DNA from: Conexibacter arvalis
Lineage (GTDB): Bacteria > Actinomycetota > Thermoleophilia > Solirubrobacterales > Solirubrobacteraceae
Length of the DNA stretch: 64,000 bases
Assembly: GCF_014199525.1 (NCBI RefSeq)
Contig: NZ_JACHNU010000001.1
Location: forward strand, 908,182-972,181
Reading direction: 5' to 3'
Shown here: piece by piece, positions 1 through 8,163 of the stretch
How the letters are laid out: each line of letters begins with the position of its first letter
Position numbering within the stretch: the first letter of the stretch is position 1
Notes under the pieces: model-generated
Databases searched by the model: none
What the model saw: the letters and a program-made list of their open reading frames with translations, nothing else
What the model was told of the DNA's origin: nothing
Made by a program: the position numbers and the translations under genes

Positions 1-2
1 CG

Positions 3-299
3 GCGAACCTCGCCGAGGTGCTCAGCCGCGTCGCCGCGCACGGCCTCGATCCGCTCCGTCTGCTCAGACGGCTGGTCGACCGCGGGCTGATCGACGGCGC
101 GATCGTCGTGGAGCCGCTGACCACCGCCGACGCGGCGGAGATCGCGCGGCTGCGGCCGCTGACGAAGGCGGCCGGCCTGTCGCTCGGCGACCGCGCCTGC
201 GTCGCGCTCGCCCGGCGGTTGCGGCGGCCGGCGCTGACCGCCGACCGCGCTTGGACCGGACTCGACCTCGGCGTCGAGCTGCGCCAGATCCGCGCCTGA
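3..299 (+). CDS. PIN-domain ribonuclease toxin (VapC-like), 5' end outside window
   Basis: C-terminal part of a PIN-domain protein; reading frame is open from the window edge, so the true start lies upstream. Visible are the family-typical N-A-E region (ANLAEVLSRV, residues about 1-10 of the visible part) and the signature GLSLGDRACVALARRL followed by ALTADRAW, which carry acidic metal-binding residues of VapC-type Mg-dependent RNases. The usual partner antitoxin would sit upstream, outside the window. VapC toxins cleave RNA when freed from the antitoxin; which RNA cannot be judged here. A GTG at 18 exists but the upstream residues match the family, so it is not the start. Confidence 0.8.
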   Translation, partial: ANLAEVLSRVAAHGLDPLRLLRRLVDRGLIDGAIVVEPLTTADAAEIARLRPLTKAAGLSLGDRACVALARRLRRPALTADRAWTGLDLGVELRQIRA

Positions 300-340
300 C
301 GAGCGGACGAGGTCGTTGAAGCCCTGGGTCGGGTCCTTCT

Positions 341-375
341 GTCATTCGATGGGTCGAGGAGACCCACCGGATGAC
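341..375. terminator. Bidirectional hairpin between convergent genes
   Basis: A 15-base arm (341-355) pairs with 361-375 around a five-base loop, with two imperfect pairs. It sits between the stop of the PIN gene (299) and the stop of the convergent lipoprotein gene (443), the expected place for a shared terminator. No clear U tract follows. The right arm and its flank (369-382) contain a 14-mer that also occurs in the hairpin at 32325-32379. Confidence 0.6.
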
Positions 376-442
376 ACAGGTCGCCCGGGCGACCGGTCGG
401 GCGGACCGGGGGGCGGGTCGTGGGCCGTTCGCGCCGTGACGC

Positions 443-1489
443 TCAGCAGGCCGGCTCGGCTGGCAGCGAGCTGACGTCGGCGTTGTCGACGACCCATCTG
501 GCGAGCGTCGTCAGCGCGGTCGTGCCGCTCTCGTGGCTGCCGTCGCCCGGCTGGGCGGCGATCGCGACCGCGAGCGGCTTGCCGTCGACGGTCACGATCC
601 CCATCTGGCGGTCGAGGTAGCCGCCGCCGCTGCCGGGGCTGGAGCCGGGGCCCCAGCCGCCCTTCAGCTGCGCCGGCAGACCGGTCGCGCCGAGTCCCCA
701 GCGGTGAGCGGAGATCACCTCGCCCATCAGCCCGAGCACCTGGCCGCCCGCCTCGGTGCAGGCCATCCCGGCCGTGAAGCGGGCCTGGTCGGCGAGCGCC
801 CAGTTCGTCTGCCCGAACGGCGTGAAGCCGGAGCGCAGCGTGCGCGACTCGGTCGCGGTCGCCTCGTCGCCGGCGGCGCGCAGCTGCGCGTCGGTCGCGG
901 CGGCCGCCGCGCCGCCGCCGCCGAGCGCGTCCCACAGCCGCGTCGCCGCAGCGTTGTCGGAGGCGGTGATCGCCTGGCGCAGGTCGCCGTCGTTCGCGAC
1001 CCCGGCGGAGATCGCCGCCATCGCGACCGGCACCTTGCTCGTCGACCACGCGACCGCGCTCTGCAGCGCGCCGAGCTGCTCGACCTGCTGGCCGCGCCCG
1101 GCGCCCGCGACGGCGACGCCGACCGGCCCGGAGAGCGAGCCGGCGAGCTGGTCGAAGCTCGCACGCGCCTGCGCGGAGAGGATCGCGCCGCCGCCGCCGG
1201 CGGAGCCTGAGCCGCTCGCGCCGCCGCCGGCGGCGCCCGGGTCGGCGTTCGCCGCGGCCTCGCTCGCGCGCTTGCGCTTCAGCCCGCTCAGCTCCTCGCG
1301 CAGCTTCTGCGCCTCGGCCTCGAGCTCGGTCGCGCGCGTCTCCTGGATGTTGCCGCGCCCGGTCGCCTGCTCCAGCTGCGTTCTCGCGCGCTCCTCGGCG
1401 CTGCTGCCGCAGGCGGCGAGCGCGACGGCCGACGCGACGGCGAGCAGCAGCGCGGCGAGCGGACGGGCGATGCGAAGCGGGGCGCGCAC
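443..1489 (-). CDS. Lipoprotein with coiled coil and class-A beta-lactamase-like serine hydrolase domain
   Basis: 348 residues. Signal peptide with lipobox LAAC (Cys27), so likely anchored to the outer face of the membrane. Residues about 31-75 are charged and heptad-like (coiled coil), then a Gly/Ala/Ser linker to about 102. The C-terminal domain shows the three landmarks of the class A beta-lactamase fold: STSK at 149-152 (SxxK nucleophile), SDN at 177-179, and KGG at 276-278 in the KTG position. The class A Glu166 loop is not obvious, so peptidoglycan or ester hydrolase activity, or no activity, is as likely as beta-lactam hydrolysis. It is divergent from another coiled-coil lipoprotein at 1642. 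Confidence 0.8.
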   Translation of the reverse strand: MRAPLRIARPLAALLLAVASAVALAACGSSAEERARTQLEQATGRGNIQETRATELEAEAQKLREELSGLKRKRASEAAANADPGAAGGGASGSGSAGGGGAILSAQARASFDQLAGSLSGPVGVAVAGAGRGQQVEQLGALQSAVAWSTSKVPVAMAAISAGVANDGDLRQAITASDNAAATRLWDALGGGGAAAAATDAQLRAAGDEATATESRTLRSGFTPFGQTNWALADQARFTAGMACTEAGGQVLGLMGEVISAHRWGLGATGLPAQLKGGWGPGSSPGSGGGYLDRQMGIVTVDGKPLAVAIAAQPGDGSHESGTTALTTLARWVVDNADVSSLPAEPAC

Positions 1490-1641
1490 GGTCGCTGGAT
1501 CCTGACGGATGGGGAGGCGCGATGAAGCGGTTCACGTCGTCCGCGCCGGGCCGCGGAAGCGCGACCGGCGGCGCGCCAGCTCGGATAAAGTCGCCATAAA
1601 CCAGGTGCGATCCAGGGGCCTGGCCGGGGAAGCCACGAGTC
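1490..1641. promoter_or_regulatory. Divergent promoter region of two lipoprotein genes
   Basis: 152 bases separating two divergent lipoprotein genes. The only A+T-richer patch is around 1583-1602 (GATAAAG ... CATAAAC), which could supply -10 elements, but no convincing -35/-10 pair or operator is visible. Confidence 0.35.
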
Positions 1642-2166
1642 ATGAGGGACCGGATGTCTGCAAATCGACTGTTCGCCGTCGCGGCGACCGCGCTCCTCGC
1701 GAGCGGGGCGGCGGCGGCGCTCGGCGCCTGCGGCAGCAGCGGCGACGACAGACCGAGCGCCGAGCAGGTCGCGGCGATCAAGCGCGAGGCGATCCGCGAG
1801 GAGCGGGCCAAGCAGCGGACGGCGCAGGCCGAGCGCGAGCTGAAGCAGCTCAGACGCGAGATCCAGAAGTTGAAGAAGAGAGGCGGCGCGAGACCGGCCC
1901 CGTCGAGCGGCGGATCGTCCGGCGGCGGCTCCAGCTCCGGCGGCTCCTCATCGGGCGGCTCGTCGTCGTGCGGCGGTGGCGTCTCGGTCAACTCGGTGAC
2001 CTCGTGTCCGTTCGCGGCCAACGTCGTGGCGGCCTTCCACGCGAACGGCCCCGGCACCGTCTACGCCTCCAGCCCCGTCACCGGCCAGACCTACGCGATG
2101 AGCTGCAGCGGCGGCGTGCCGACCGTCTGCACCGGCGGCAACGGCGCCGCCGTCTACATCCGCTGA
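1642..2166 (+). CDS. Small coiled-coil lipoprotein of unknown function
   Basis: 174 residues from ATG 1642; a second ATG at 1654 (MSANRLF) has a better-placed AGGGAC upstream and may be the true start. Hydrophobic signal with lipobox ALGAC, then a highly charged helix rich in Glu/Lys/Arg (about residues 38-80, coiled coil), a Ser/Gly linker of about 30 residues, and a small C-terminal domain of about 60 residues containing four cysteines, consistent with two disulfides outside the cell. The architecture (lipid anchor, coiled coil, flexible linker, small domain) parallels the divergent serine-hydrolase lipoprotein, suggesting both stand off from the membrane, perhaps together. I do not recognise the C-terminal domain. 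Confidence 0.75.
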   Translation: MRDRMSANRLFAVAATALLASGAAAALGACGSSGDDRPSAEQVAAIKREAIREERAKQRTAQAERELKQLRREIQKLKKRGGARPAPSSGGSSGGGSSSGGSSSGGSSSCGGGVSVNSVTSCPFAANVVAAFHANGPGTVYASSPVTGQTYAMSCSGGVPTVCTGGNGAAVYIR

Positions 2167-2167
2167 G

Positions 2168-2187
2168 GCCGGGCGGCCGCGCCCGGC
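2168..2187 (+). terminator. Hairpin just after the lipoprotein stop
   Basis: Perfect 7-base arms GCCGGGC (2168-2174) and GCCCGGC (2181-2187) around a six-base loop, starting two bases after the stop at 2166. No U tract. Confidence 0.5.
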
Positions 2188-2266
2188 GCGCCGGGCAGCG
2201 ATCGCCCGTCGGGCGCGGGCGCAATGGCGCCGCGGGGTAGGCGCAGGGTGAGAACGGCCACAAGTA

Positions 2267-2305
2267 GTTGCGCGCGCAACAACATGATATGGTTGCGCGT
2301 GCAAC
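2267..2305 (+). promoter_or_regulatory. Double 14-bp palindrome: candidate MarR-type operator
   Basis: GTTGCGCGCGCAAC (2267-2280) is followed by GTTGCGCGTGCAAC (2292-2305), centre to centre 25 bp. TTGC...GCAA palindromes are typical of MarR/OhrR-type repressor sites. The pair lies 20 bases upstream of the dioxygenase start and spans the probable core promoter (a TATGGT-like -10 at 2288-2293). No regulator gene of this class is adjacent, so the repressor must be encoded elsewhere. Confidence 0.6.
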
Positions 2306-2324
2306 TGCACCAGAGGAGCGGACG

Positions 2325-3260
2325 ATGAAGCTCGAGGCCCTGCACCACATCACGATGATCACCGGCGAGGCGCAGAAGAACGTCGCGTTCTACGCGGACG
2401 TGCTCGGCCTGCGGCTGGTGAAGAAGACGGTCAACTTCGACCAGCCGGAGGCGTACCACCTCTACTTCGGCGACGAGCAGGGCTCCCCGGGCTCGATCCT
2501 CACCTGGTTCGAGTTCCCCGGCGCCGCGCGCGGCCGCGCCGGCCTCGGGATGGTCCACACGCTCCAGCTCGGCGTCGCGGACGGGGCGTCGCTCGACTTC
2601 TGGGCCGAGCGCCTGGCGGCGCACGGCTACGACGCCGTCCGCGCCGACCCGCGCACGCTGCGCTTCGAGGACTACGACGGCCTCGGCCTCGAGCTGGTCG
2701 TCGCCGACGACGGCAACCCGCCGCTGCGCGCCGCGCATCCGGAGATCCCCGCCGAGCACGCGATCGTCGGCCTGGAGGGGGCGCGGGCGTACAGCATGTT
2801 CGCGAACGTCGAGGAGTCGGTCCTGACCGACACGCTCGGCTTCACCCACCTTGGCGGCGGCGAGTATCGCCTCGACGGCGACGAGCGCCACTTCCACTGG
2901 GCCTACGACCAGGCGACGAGAACGGGCACGCCCGGCGCCGGCACCGTCCACCACATCGCGTGGGCGTCGCGCGACGGCGACCATCTCGGCTGGCAGGAGC
3001 GGGTCCAGCGAGCCGGCGGCTTCGTCACCGACGTGCTCGACCGCGACTACTTCAGATCGATCTACTTCCGCGAGCCGCGCGGCGTGCTGTTCGAGATCGC
3101 GACGCTCTCGCCCGGCTTCGCCGTCGACGAGCCGGCCGACCGCCTCGGCGAGGAGCTGCGGCTGCCCAGGCAGCACGAGCATCTGCGCGCGCAGCTGGAG
3201 CAGGCGCTGACCCCGGTCGTCAACCCCCGCGCCGCGCGTCGGCAGGAGGCGAAGGCATGA
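2325..3260 (+). CDS. VOC-family ring-cleaving dioxygenase (PcpA/MhqO/LinE-like)
   Basis: 311 residues, start ATG 2325 preceded by AGAGGAG. Two vicinal-oxygen-chelate (glyoxalase) modules: residues about 1-150 starting with LHHITMITG and about 155-290 containing TVHHIAWA and LFEIATLSPGF. The HHI motifs and the C-terminal Glu are the 2-His-1-carboxylate Fe(II) ligands of extradiol dioxygenases; the N-terminal motif and overall length match hydroquinone dioxygenases such as PcpA and LinE and the quinone-stress protein MhqO. It probably opens a (chloro)hydroquinone ring next to a hydroxyl group. First gene of an overlapping three-gene operon with a hydrolase and a maleylacetate-reductase-like enzyme, which supports the assignment. 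Confidence 0.85.
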   Translation: MKLEALHHITMITGEAQKNVAFYADVLGLRLVKKTVNFDQPEAYHLYFGDEQGSPGSILTWFEFPGAARGRAGLGMVHTLQLGVADGASLDFWAERLAAHGYDAVRADPRTLRFEDYDGLGLELVVADDGNPPLRAAHPEIPAEHAIVGLEGARAYSMFANVEESVLTDTLGFTHLGGGEYRLDGDERHFHWAYDQATRTGTPGAGTVHHIAWASRDGDHLGWQERVQRAGGFVTDVLDRDYFRSIYFREPRGVLFEIATLSPGFAVDEPADRLGEELRLPRQHEHLRAQLEQALTPVVNPRAARRQEAKA

Positions 3261-3925
3261 GCGCGCTGACGTATCAGGAGCGTCCGGCCGCCGGCCGGGC
3301 CGAGGGGCTGCTCGTCCTCCACCACGGCCGCGGCGCCGACGACCGCGACCTGCTCGGGCTCGGCGACGTGCTCGATCCCGAGCGGCGGCTCCACGTCGTC
3401 ACGCCGCGCGCGCCGCTGACGCTCGACGGCTGGCCCGGCTACCACTGGTACGTCGTGCCGCGCGTCGGCTACCCCGACCCGGCGACCTTCCGAGCGGCCT
3501 ACGACAGGCTGGCCGCCTTCCACGACGAGCTGTGGGAGCGGACCGGCGTCGCGCCGGAGCGGACGATCCTTGGCGGCTTCTCGATGGGCTCGGTGATGAG
3601 CTACGCGCTCGGCCTCGCCGGCGAGCGGCCGAAGCCGGCCGGGATCCTCGCCTTCTCCGGCTTCGTGCCGACCGTCGAGGGCTGGCAGCCCGACGTCTCC
3701 TCGCGCGCCGGCCGCACCCGCGCCTTCGTCGCCCACGGTCGCCGCGACCCGGTGATGGCGGTCGACTTCGCGCGCCGCGCGAAGGAGCTGCTGGAGGCCG
3801 GCGGGGTCGAGCTCGAGTACCACGAGTCCGACGCCGGCCACCACATCGATCCGGCGCACGTCCCGGCCGCGGTCGAGTGGGTCGCGACGACGCTGCCCTC
3901 GCCGGCCGGCGAGCGGGCGGCCTGA
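3257..3925 (+). CDS. Alpha/beta hydrolase, phospholipase/carboxylesterase family (MhqD-like)
   Basis: 222 residues, ATG overlaps the stop of the dioxygenase gene (ATGA). Compact serine hydrolase: HHGRGAD oxyanion region near residue 22, nucleophile elbow GFSMGS, acid in HGRRDPVM and base in DAGHHID give a complete Ser-Asp-His triad. No signal peptide, so cytoplasmic. In Bacillus the homologous pair MhqO-MhqD also sits together and responds to quinones; in this operon the enzyme may hydrolyse the acyl product of ring cleavage or an ester precursor. The substrate cannot be told from sequence. Confidence 0.85.
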   Translation: MSALTYQERPAAGRAEGLLVLHHGRGADDRDLLGLGDVLDPERRLHVVTPRAPLTLDGWPGYHWYVVPRVGYPDPATFRAAYDRLAAFHDELWERTGVAPERTILGGFSMGSVMSYALGLAGERPKPAGILAFSGFVPTVEGWQPDVSSRAGRTRAFVAHGRRDPVMAVDFARRAKELLEAGGVELEYHESDAGHHIDPAHVPAAVEWVATTLPSPAGERAA

Positions 3926-5037
3926 TGGCCGCGGCCGGCTTCCGGCACGACGAGGCGCAGCGGTCGATCGTCTTCGGCCGCGGCGCGGTCGGCGAACCGG
4001 CGACCGCCGAGCTGCTCGGCGAGGGCTACGCGCTGCTGACGACGAGCCGCGCCGCCGACGCCCTCCCGGCGCTCGCCGAGCGCGCGGCGCGGATCGTCGA
4101 CGTCCCGCACGGCAAGGTCGACGTCGTCGCCGGCGACCTGCTCGCTTCCGGCGTCGAGCCGCGGCTTGAGGAGCGGCTGGTCGCGCTCGGCGGCGGCCGC
4201 GTGATCGACGTCGCGAAGGCGCTCGCCGCCGCCGGGGCGGTCGCGGGCCGTCCGCGTGCCGTCGCCGCGATCCCGACGACGCTGTCGGGCGCCGAGATGA
4301 CCGGCGGCCACCGACACGCCCGCGGGGTCGACCCGTCGGCGCCGCGCGTGCGGCCGTCGCTGGTCGTCAACGACCCCGCTCTGAGCGCCTCGCACGCCGT
4401 GCCGGAGCTGGCGGCGTCGAGCGCCAACGCGCTCGGCCACGTGCTGATCGCGCTCGCCAGCGCCCGCACGACCCCGTTCGCCCGCGCCGTCGCGCGGGAG
4501 GCGGCGGTCCAGCTGGCGGCCGGGTGGGTCGGCGACGCGGGCGCCGGCCGCTCGCCGGCGGCGCCGTCGCGGGCGGGAGCGGACCCTGACCGAGACGTCG
4601 CCGCGCCCGGCGGCCGGCAGACCGACCCCGATCGCGACGCCGTCGCGCTCGGTGCGCTGCTGGCCGGCTGGGCGGTCGACGAGAGCGGCCTCGGCCTCCA
4701 GCACGTGCTGGCCCAGACGGCCGTCCGCATCGCCGGCGCCGGCCACGCCGAGGCCAACGCCGCGCTGCTGCCGGCGACCGCCGCCGCCGTCCGCCGCCGC
4801 GCCCCCGCGGTGCTCGAGCCGCTCGACGCGTTGCTCGGGATCCGCTTCGAGGAGCTCGCCGCGCGCCTGCGCAGCCGCGCCGGCGCCAGCCTCGGCCGGC
4901 TCGCGGACGACGACGAGCTGTTGGAGGCCGTCGTCGCCGCCGCCGGACGCCGCGCCGACGAGCTGCAGCGGATCGCCCCCGCGCCCGACGGCGACGAGCT
5001 GCGGGCGCTCTATCGCGCCGCGGCGGGCCCTACTTGA
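3925..5037 (+). CDS. Iron-containing alcohol dehydrogenase, maleylacetate-reductase-like
   Basis: 370 residues, start overlaps the upstream stop (TGATG at 3923). Group III dehydrogenase fold: dinucleotide motif GGGRVID at 89-95 and IPTTLSGAEMT at 116-126, the latter typical of maleylacetate reductases (NADH-dependent reduction of maleylacetate to 3-oxoadipate). Metal-site remnants NALGH (168-172), QH (259-260) and GHAE (273-276); the second His of the family HHKLxH stretch appears replaced by Gln264, so the metal site may be altered, as in metal-independent members. Residues about 205-238 are a low-complexity Pro/Ala/Asp/Arg insertion absent from usual homologues. It completes the inferred hydroquinone-to-oxoadipate pathway. 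The 3' end overlaps the convergent ABC permease by 8 bp. Confidence 0.8.
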   Translation: MAAAGFRHDEAQRSIVFGRGAVGEPATAELLGEGYALLTTSRAADALPALAERAARIVDVPHGKVDVVAGDLLASGVEPRLEERLVALGGGRVIDVAKALAAAGAVAGRPRAVAAIPTTLSGAEMTGGHRHARGVDPSAPRVRPSLVVNDPALSASHAVPELAASSANALGHVLIALASARTTPFARAVAREAAVQLAAGWVGDAGAGRSPAAPSRAGADPDRDVAAPGGRQTDPDRDAVALGALLAGWAVDESGLGLQHVLAQTAVRIAGAGHAEANAALLPATAAAVRRRAPAVLEPLDALLGIRFEELAARLRSRAGASLGRLADDDELLEAVVAAAGRRADELQRIAPAPDGDELRALYRAAAGPT

Positions 5038-5806
5038 GCTCCTCGCGACGCAGGCGCCAGGCGCCGATCAGCAGCGGGAGGAGCATCCAGAGCGCGAGGG
5101 CGGTGATCGCTCTCGCCCACTGCTCGCCGCTCAGCAGCTCGCTCGTCATCGGCGCGAGCGCGCGCGAGCTGTCGACCCACTCGGCGATCTTCTCGAAGAA
5201 CGAGAACTCGCCAAGGATGCCGAATGCCATCGGGAGGGCGAAGTAGAGGACGATCGCCGGCGCGGAGGCGAGCAGGGCCGCGCCGAAGCCGATCCCCATC
5301 GCCATCCCGGTCGCCATCATCAGGAAGTCCTGCAGCAGCAGGCCGACCGGCAGCGACCAGACCCCGTCGCCCTCCGGGGCGATGACGGCGACGGCGGCCG
5401 CGGCGATCGCGAGCGACAGCAGGAAGGCGGCGACCGCGAGCACCAGGCCGGCGGCCAGCTTGGCGACCAGCACGCGGCCGCGCTGGGGGACGAGCGCGAA
5501 GGTGACGAGCGCCGTCCGCTGCGTCCATTCGGAGGTGACGAGCAGGATGCCGATCACCGGCAGCAGGACGCTCGCCGGCGCGATCGCGACCTCCAGCATC
5601 GAGCGGAAGCGATGATCGGCGGCCTCGCCGGCGAAGCCGACGATCGCGATCGCGGCGAGCGTCAGCGCCGCGGTCGTGAGCAGCAGCCAGAGGCCGGCGC
5701 GGGTGTCGACCATCTTGCGCAGCTCGACGCCGGTCAGGCGCACGAGGCCCGGGCGGGCGTGCTCGGGCCCGATGCCGGCGGCGGGGGCGGTGGCGAGTGC
5801 GCTCAT
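5030..5806 (-). CDS. ABC-2 type transporter permease
   Basis: 258 residues with six hydrophobic segments (first near residues 40-60). The pattern is that of ABC-2 permeases: ELRKMVDTRAGLW before TM1 and TSEWTQRTALVTFALVPQRG after TM2. Its ATG overlaps the stop of the ATPase gene (4 bp). It likely forms the membrane part of an exporter, such as for drugs, lipids or peptides. The adjacent divergent two-component system is a plausible regulator. Confidence 0.85.
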   Translation of the reverse strand: MSALATAPAAGIGPEHARPGLVRLTGVELRKMVDTRAGLWLLLTTAALTLAAIAIVGFAGEAADHRFRSMLEVAIAPASVLLPVIGILLVTSEWTQRTALVTFALVPQRGRVLVAKLAAGLVLAVAAFLLSLAIAAAAVAVIAPEGDGVWSLPVGLLLQDFLMMATGMAMGIGFGAALLASAPAIVLYFALPMAFGILGEFSFFEKIAEWVDSSRALAPMTSELLSGEQWARAITALALWMLLPLLIGAWRLRREELK

Positions 5807-6735
5807 CGGGCGGCCTCCGTCAGGTCGGGATCGGTCGCGGCGGCCGGGAAGCTCTCCGGCGCGCCCTGGGTCAGGTCGAAGAACAGCTGCTCGAGGCCGG
5901 CGCCCTGCGAGAGCGCGAGATGGCGCAGCGCGACGCCGCCGGCGAGCGCGGCGCGGCCGACCTCCTCGGGCTCGGCCTCGACGACGAAGCCGCCGTCGCT
6001 GCCGGGCCGGGCGGCCAGGCCGGCCGCGTCGAGCGCGGCGCGCAGCGCCGCCTCGTCGCGCGCCTCGACGATCGTGCCGGTGCCCTGCAGCAGCTCGTCG
6101 CGCGTCCCCTGCGCCTGGATTCTGCCGTTGCCGATGATGACCAGCCGGTCGGCGGTCGCCTCGACCTCGTGCAGCAGGTGGGAGGAGAGCAGCACGGTCC
6201 CGCCGCGGTCGGCGAAGTCGCGCAGCAGCTCGCGCATCCAGCGCATCCCCTCCGGGTCGAGTCCGTTGGCCGGCTCGTCGAGGATCAGCACCTCGGGGTC
6301 GCCGATCAGCGCGTTGGCGATCCCGAGCCGCTGGCGCATGCCGAGCGAGTACTGGCGGACGCGCTTGCGGCCGGCGCTCTCGTCGAGCCCGACCCGTCTC
6401 AGCAGCTCGCCGACGCGCGACTCCGGCACGCCGATCACCTGCGCGGCGAGCGCGAGCACCTCGCGGCCGCGGCGGCCGGGGTGCTGCGCGGAGGCGTCGA
6501 GCAGGATGCCGACGCGGCGGCCGGGATTGGGCAGGTCGCGGTAGCGTCCGCCAAGGATCCGCGCGCTGCCGGCGTCGGCCGGCGAGAGGTCGCACAGCAT
6601 CCGCATCGTCGTCGTCTTGCCGGCGCCGTTGGGGCCGAGGAAGCCGGTGACGGTGCCGGGCTCGCAGCGGAACGTGACGTCGTCCACCACCACCCGGCCG
6701 CCGAGTCGCTTCGTGAGGCCGTCGGATTCGATCAT
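5803..6735 (-). CDS. ABC transporter ATP-binding protein (drug/bacitracin exporter type)
   Basis: 310 residues; start at 6735 chosen because AAGGATC lies 8 bases upstream. Walker A GPNGAGKTT, signature YSLGMRQRLGIA (an LSGGQ variant common in CcmA/BcrA-type ATPases), Walker B VLILDEPANGLD, H-loop LLSSHLLHE. A C-terminal extension of about 90 residues (after residue 215) is typical of DrrA/BcrA-like exporters. Partner of the permease at 5030. Confidence 0.9.
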   Translation of the reverse strand: MIESDGLTKRLGGRVVVDDVTFRCEPGTVTGFLGPNGAGKTTTMRMLCDLSPADAGSARILGGRYRDLPNPGRRVGILLDASAQHPGRRGREVLALAAQVIGVPESRVGELLRRVGLDESAGRKRVRQYSLGMRQRLGIANALIGDPEVLILDEPANGLDPEGMRWMRELLRDFADRGGTVLLSSHLLHEVEATADRLVIIGNGRIQAQGTRDELLQGTGTIVEARDEAALRAALDAAGLAARPGSDGGFVVEAEPEEVGRAALAGGVALRHLALSQGAGLEQLFFDLTQGAPESFPAAATDPDLTEAAR

Positions 6736-6843
6736 GACCGGGATCCTTCCCATCCGAGCGGACGTGCGCCACGGACCGCGGTCGACGCCGCCATCGACTT
6801 CGGTAGGGGGTCCGGCCGCGCCTCCGGTCGTACGCTGTGCCGC

Positions 6844-8163
6844 ATGGCGAGCGAGCCGATCGACGACCTCGCCGGCGGCCACGCCGGCGTGCCGCGCTGG
6901 CAGCAGGCGCTGCTGCCGGGCGCGATGCGCGCCGCCCCCGACGGCCGCCGCTCCGCGCGCGACTGGTTCGTCGACGTGCTCATGTTCCTGCTGGCGCTCG
7001 GGATCGGCGCGCTGCTGCTCGCCGAGTCGTGGGACGACCACACGACGGCGACCGCCGCGATCGACGTCGTGCTCGGGATCGCGGCGACGATCGCGCTGTG
7101 GTGGCGCCGCCGGCATCCGGTCGCCGTCGCGGCCGGCAGCGGCGTGCTCGCGCTCGCCTTCGCCTTCCCGGCAGGTGCGGCGCTGATGGCCTACTTCAGC
7201 GCCGTGCTGCGCGTGCGGGTGCGGGCGCTCGTCGCGCTGTCGCTGCTCGGCGGAGGCGCTTCGATCACCTTCCCGCTGCTGTACCCGTCGCAGGACCCGA
7301 CCTCGACCGAGATCGCGTTCGGCCTGATGCTGACGGTCGTCGTGCTGGGCTGGGGGCTGTTCGTGCGCGTCCAGCGCGAGCTGGTCAGATCGCTGCACGA
7401 GCGGACCGCTCGCGCGGAGTCCGAGCAGCGGCTGCGGATCGAGCAGGCGCAGGCCGCCGAGCGGCGCCGGATCGCGCGCGAGATGCACGACGTGCTCGCC
7501 CACCGCGTCTCGCTGCTGTCGCTGCACGCCGGCGCGCTGGAGTTCCGTCCCGACGCGCCGCCGGCCGAGATCGCCGAGGCGGCCGGCGTCGTGCGCGCGA
7601 GCGCCCGCGCCGCGCTGGAGGACCTGCGCACCGTGATCGGCGTGCTGCGCGAGGAGGGCGCGGACGGGAACGGGGCCGCGGCCCCCGAGCCGCCGCAGCC
7701 GACGCTCGCGCAGATCCCGGCGCTGGTCGAGCAGTCGCGCGCGACGGGGACGAGGGTCGGCTGCCGCATCGATCTCGCCGGCCTCGACGGCGCGACGGTC
7801 GGCGACGCGCTCGGCCGCACCGCCTACCGGATCGTCCAGGAGGGGCTGACCAACGCCCACAAGCACGCGCCGGCCGCGGCCGTCGAGGTGGCGGTCGTCG
7901 GGCTCGCGGCCGGCGACGGCGCCGCGCGGACCGAGCGGGGCCCGTCTGCCGACGGCCCGCGGCTCGTCGTCGAGGTCGTCAGCCGACCGGCCGTCGGGAT
8001 GCCCCCGCCCGCGCGCGGCGAGATGCTGCCCGGCGCCGGCACCGGGCTCGTCGGCCTGAGAGAGCGGGTCGCGCTCGCGCACGGCGAGCTGGTCCACGGC
8101 CCGGATGCCCGCGGCGACTTCGTGCTGCGCGCGATACTGCCGCTGATGGGAGCCGGCAGGTGA
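6844..8163 (+). CDS. Sensor histidine kinase, HisKA_3/DesK type
   Basis: 439 residues. About four to five membrane helices between residues 40 and 175, a coiled linker (176-205), dimerisation/phospho-acceptor box REMHDVLAHRVS with His215, and a HATPase_c domain with EGLTNAHKHAP and GLVGLRERV. No large extracellular domain, so it may sense the membrane or the transporter itself. Divergent from the ABC exporter genes (6735), the classical layout of DesK/LiaS-type systems that control a neighbouring exporter. The start ATG lies 108 bases from the divergent ATPase start. Confidence 0.9.
   Translation: MASEPIDDLAGGHAGVPRWQQALLPGAMRAAPDGRRSARDWFVDVLMFLLALGIGALLLAESWDDHTTATAAIDVVLGIAATIALWWRRRHPVAVAAGSGVLALAFAFPAGAALMAYFSAVLRVRVRALVALSLLGGGASITFPLLYPSQDPTSTEIAFGLMLTVVVLGWGLFVRVQRELVRSLHERTARAESEQRLRIEQAQAAERRRIAREMHDVLAHRVSLLSLHAGALEFRPDAPPAEIAEAAGVVRASARAALEDLRTVIGVLREEGADGNGAAAPEPPQPTLAQIPALVEQSRATGTRVGCRIDLAGLDGATVGDALGRTAYRIVQEGLTNAHKHAPAAAVEVAVVGLAAGDGAARTERGPSADGPRLVVEVVSRPAVGMPPPARGEMLPGAGTGLVGLRERVALAHGELVHGPDARGDFVLRAILPLMGAGR

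Noticed and set aside
342-2057. 571-codon open frame on the minus strand
   Set aside because: Composition is Arg/Ala low complexity, it runs antisense to a good lipoprotein gene and its 3' part is another frame of the serine-hydrolase gene; long spurious frames are expected at this GC content.
5803-8097. Minus-strand frame extending upstream through the histidine kinase as one 764-residue protein
   Set aside because: Only the part from 6735 downstream shows ABC ATPase motifs and a ribosome-binding site; the rest is antisense to the kinase.
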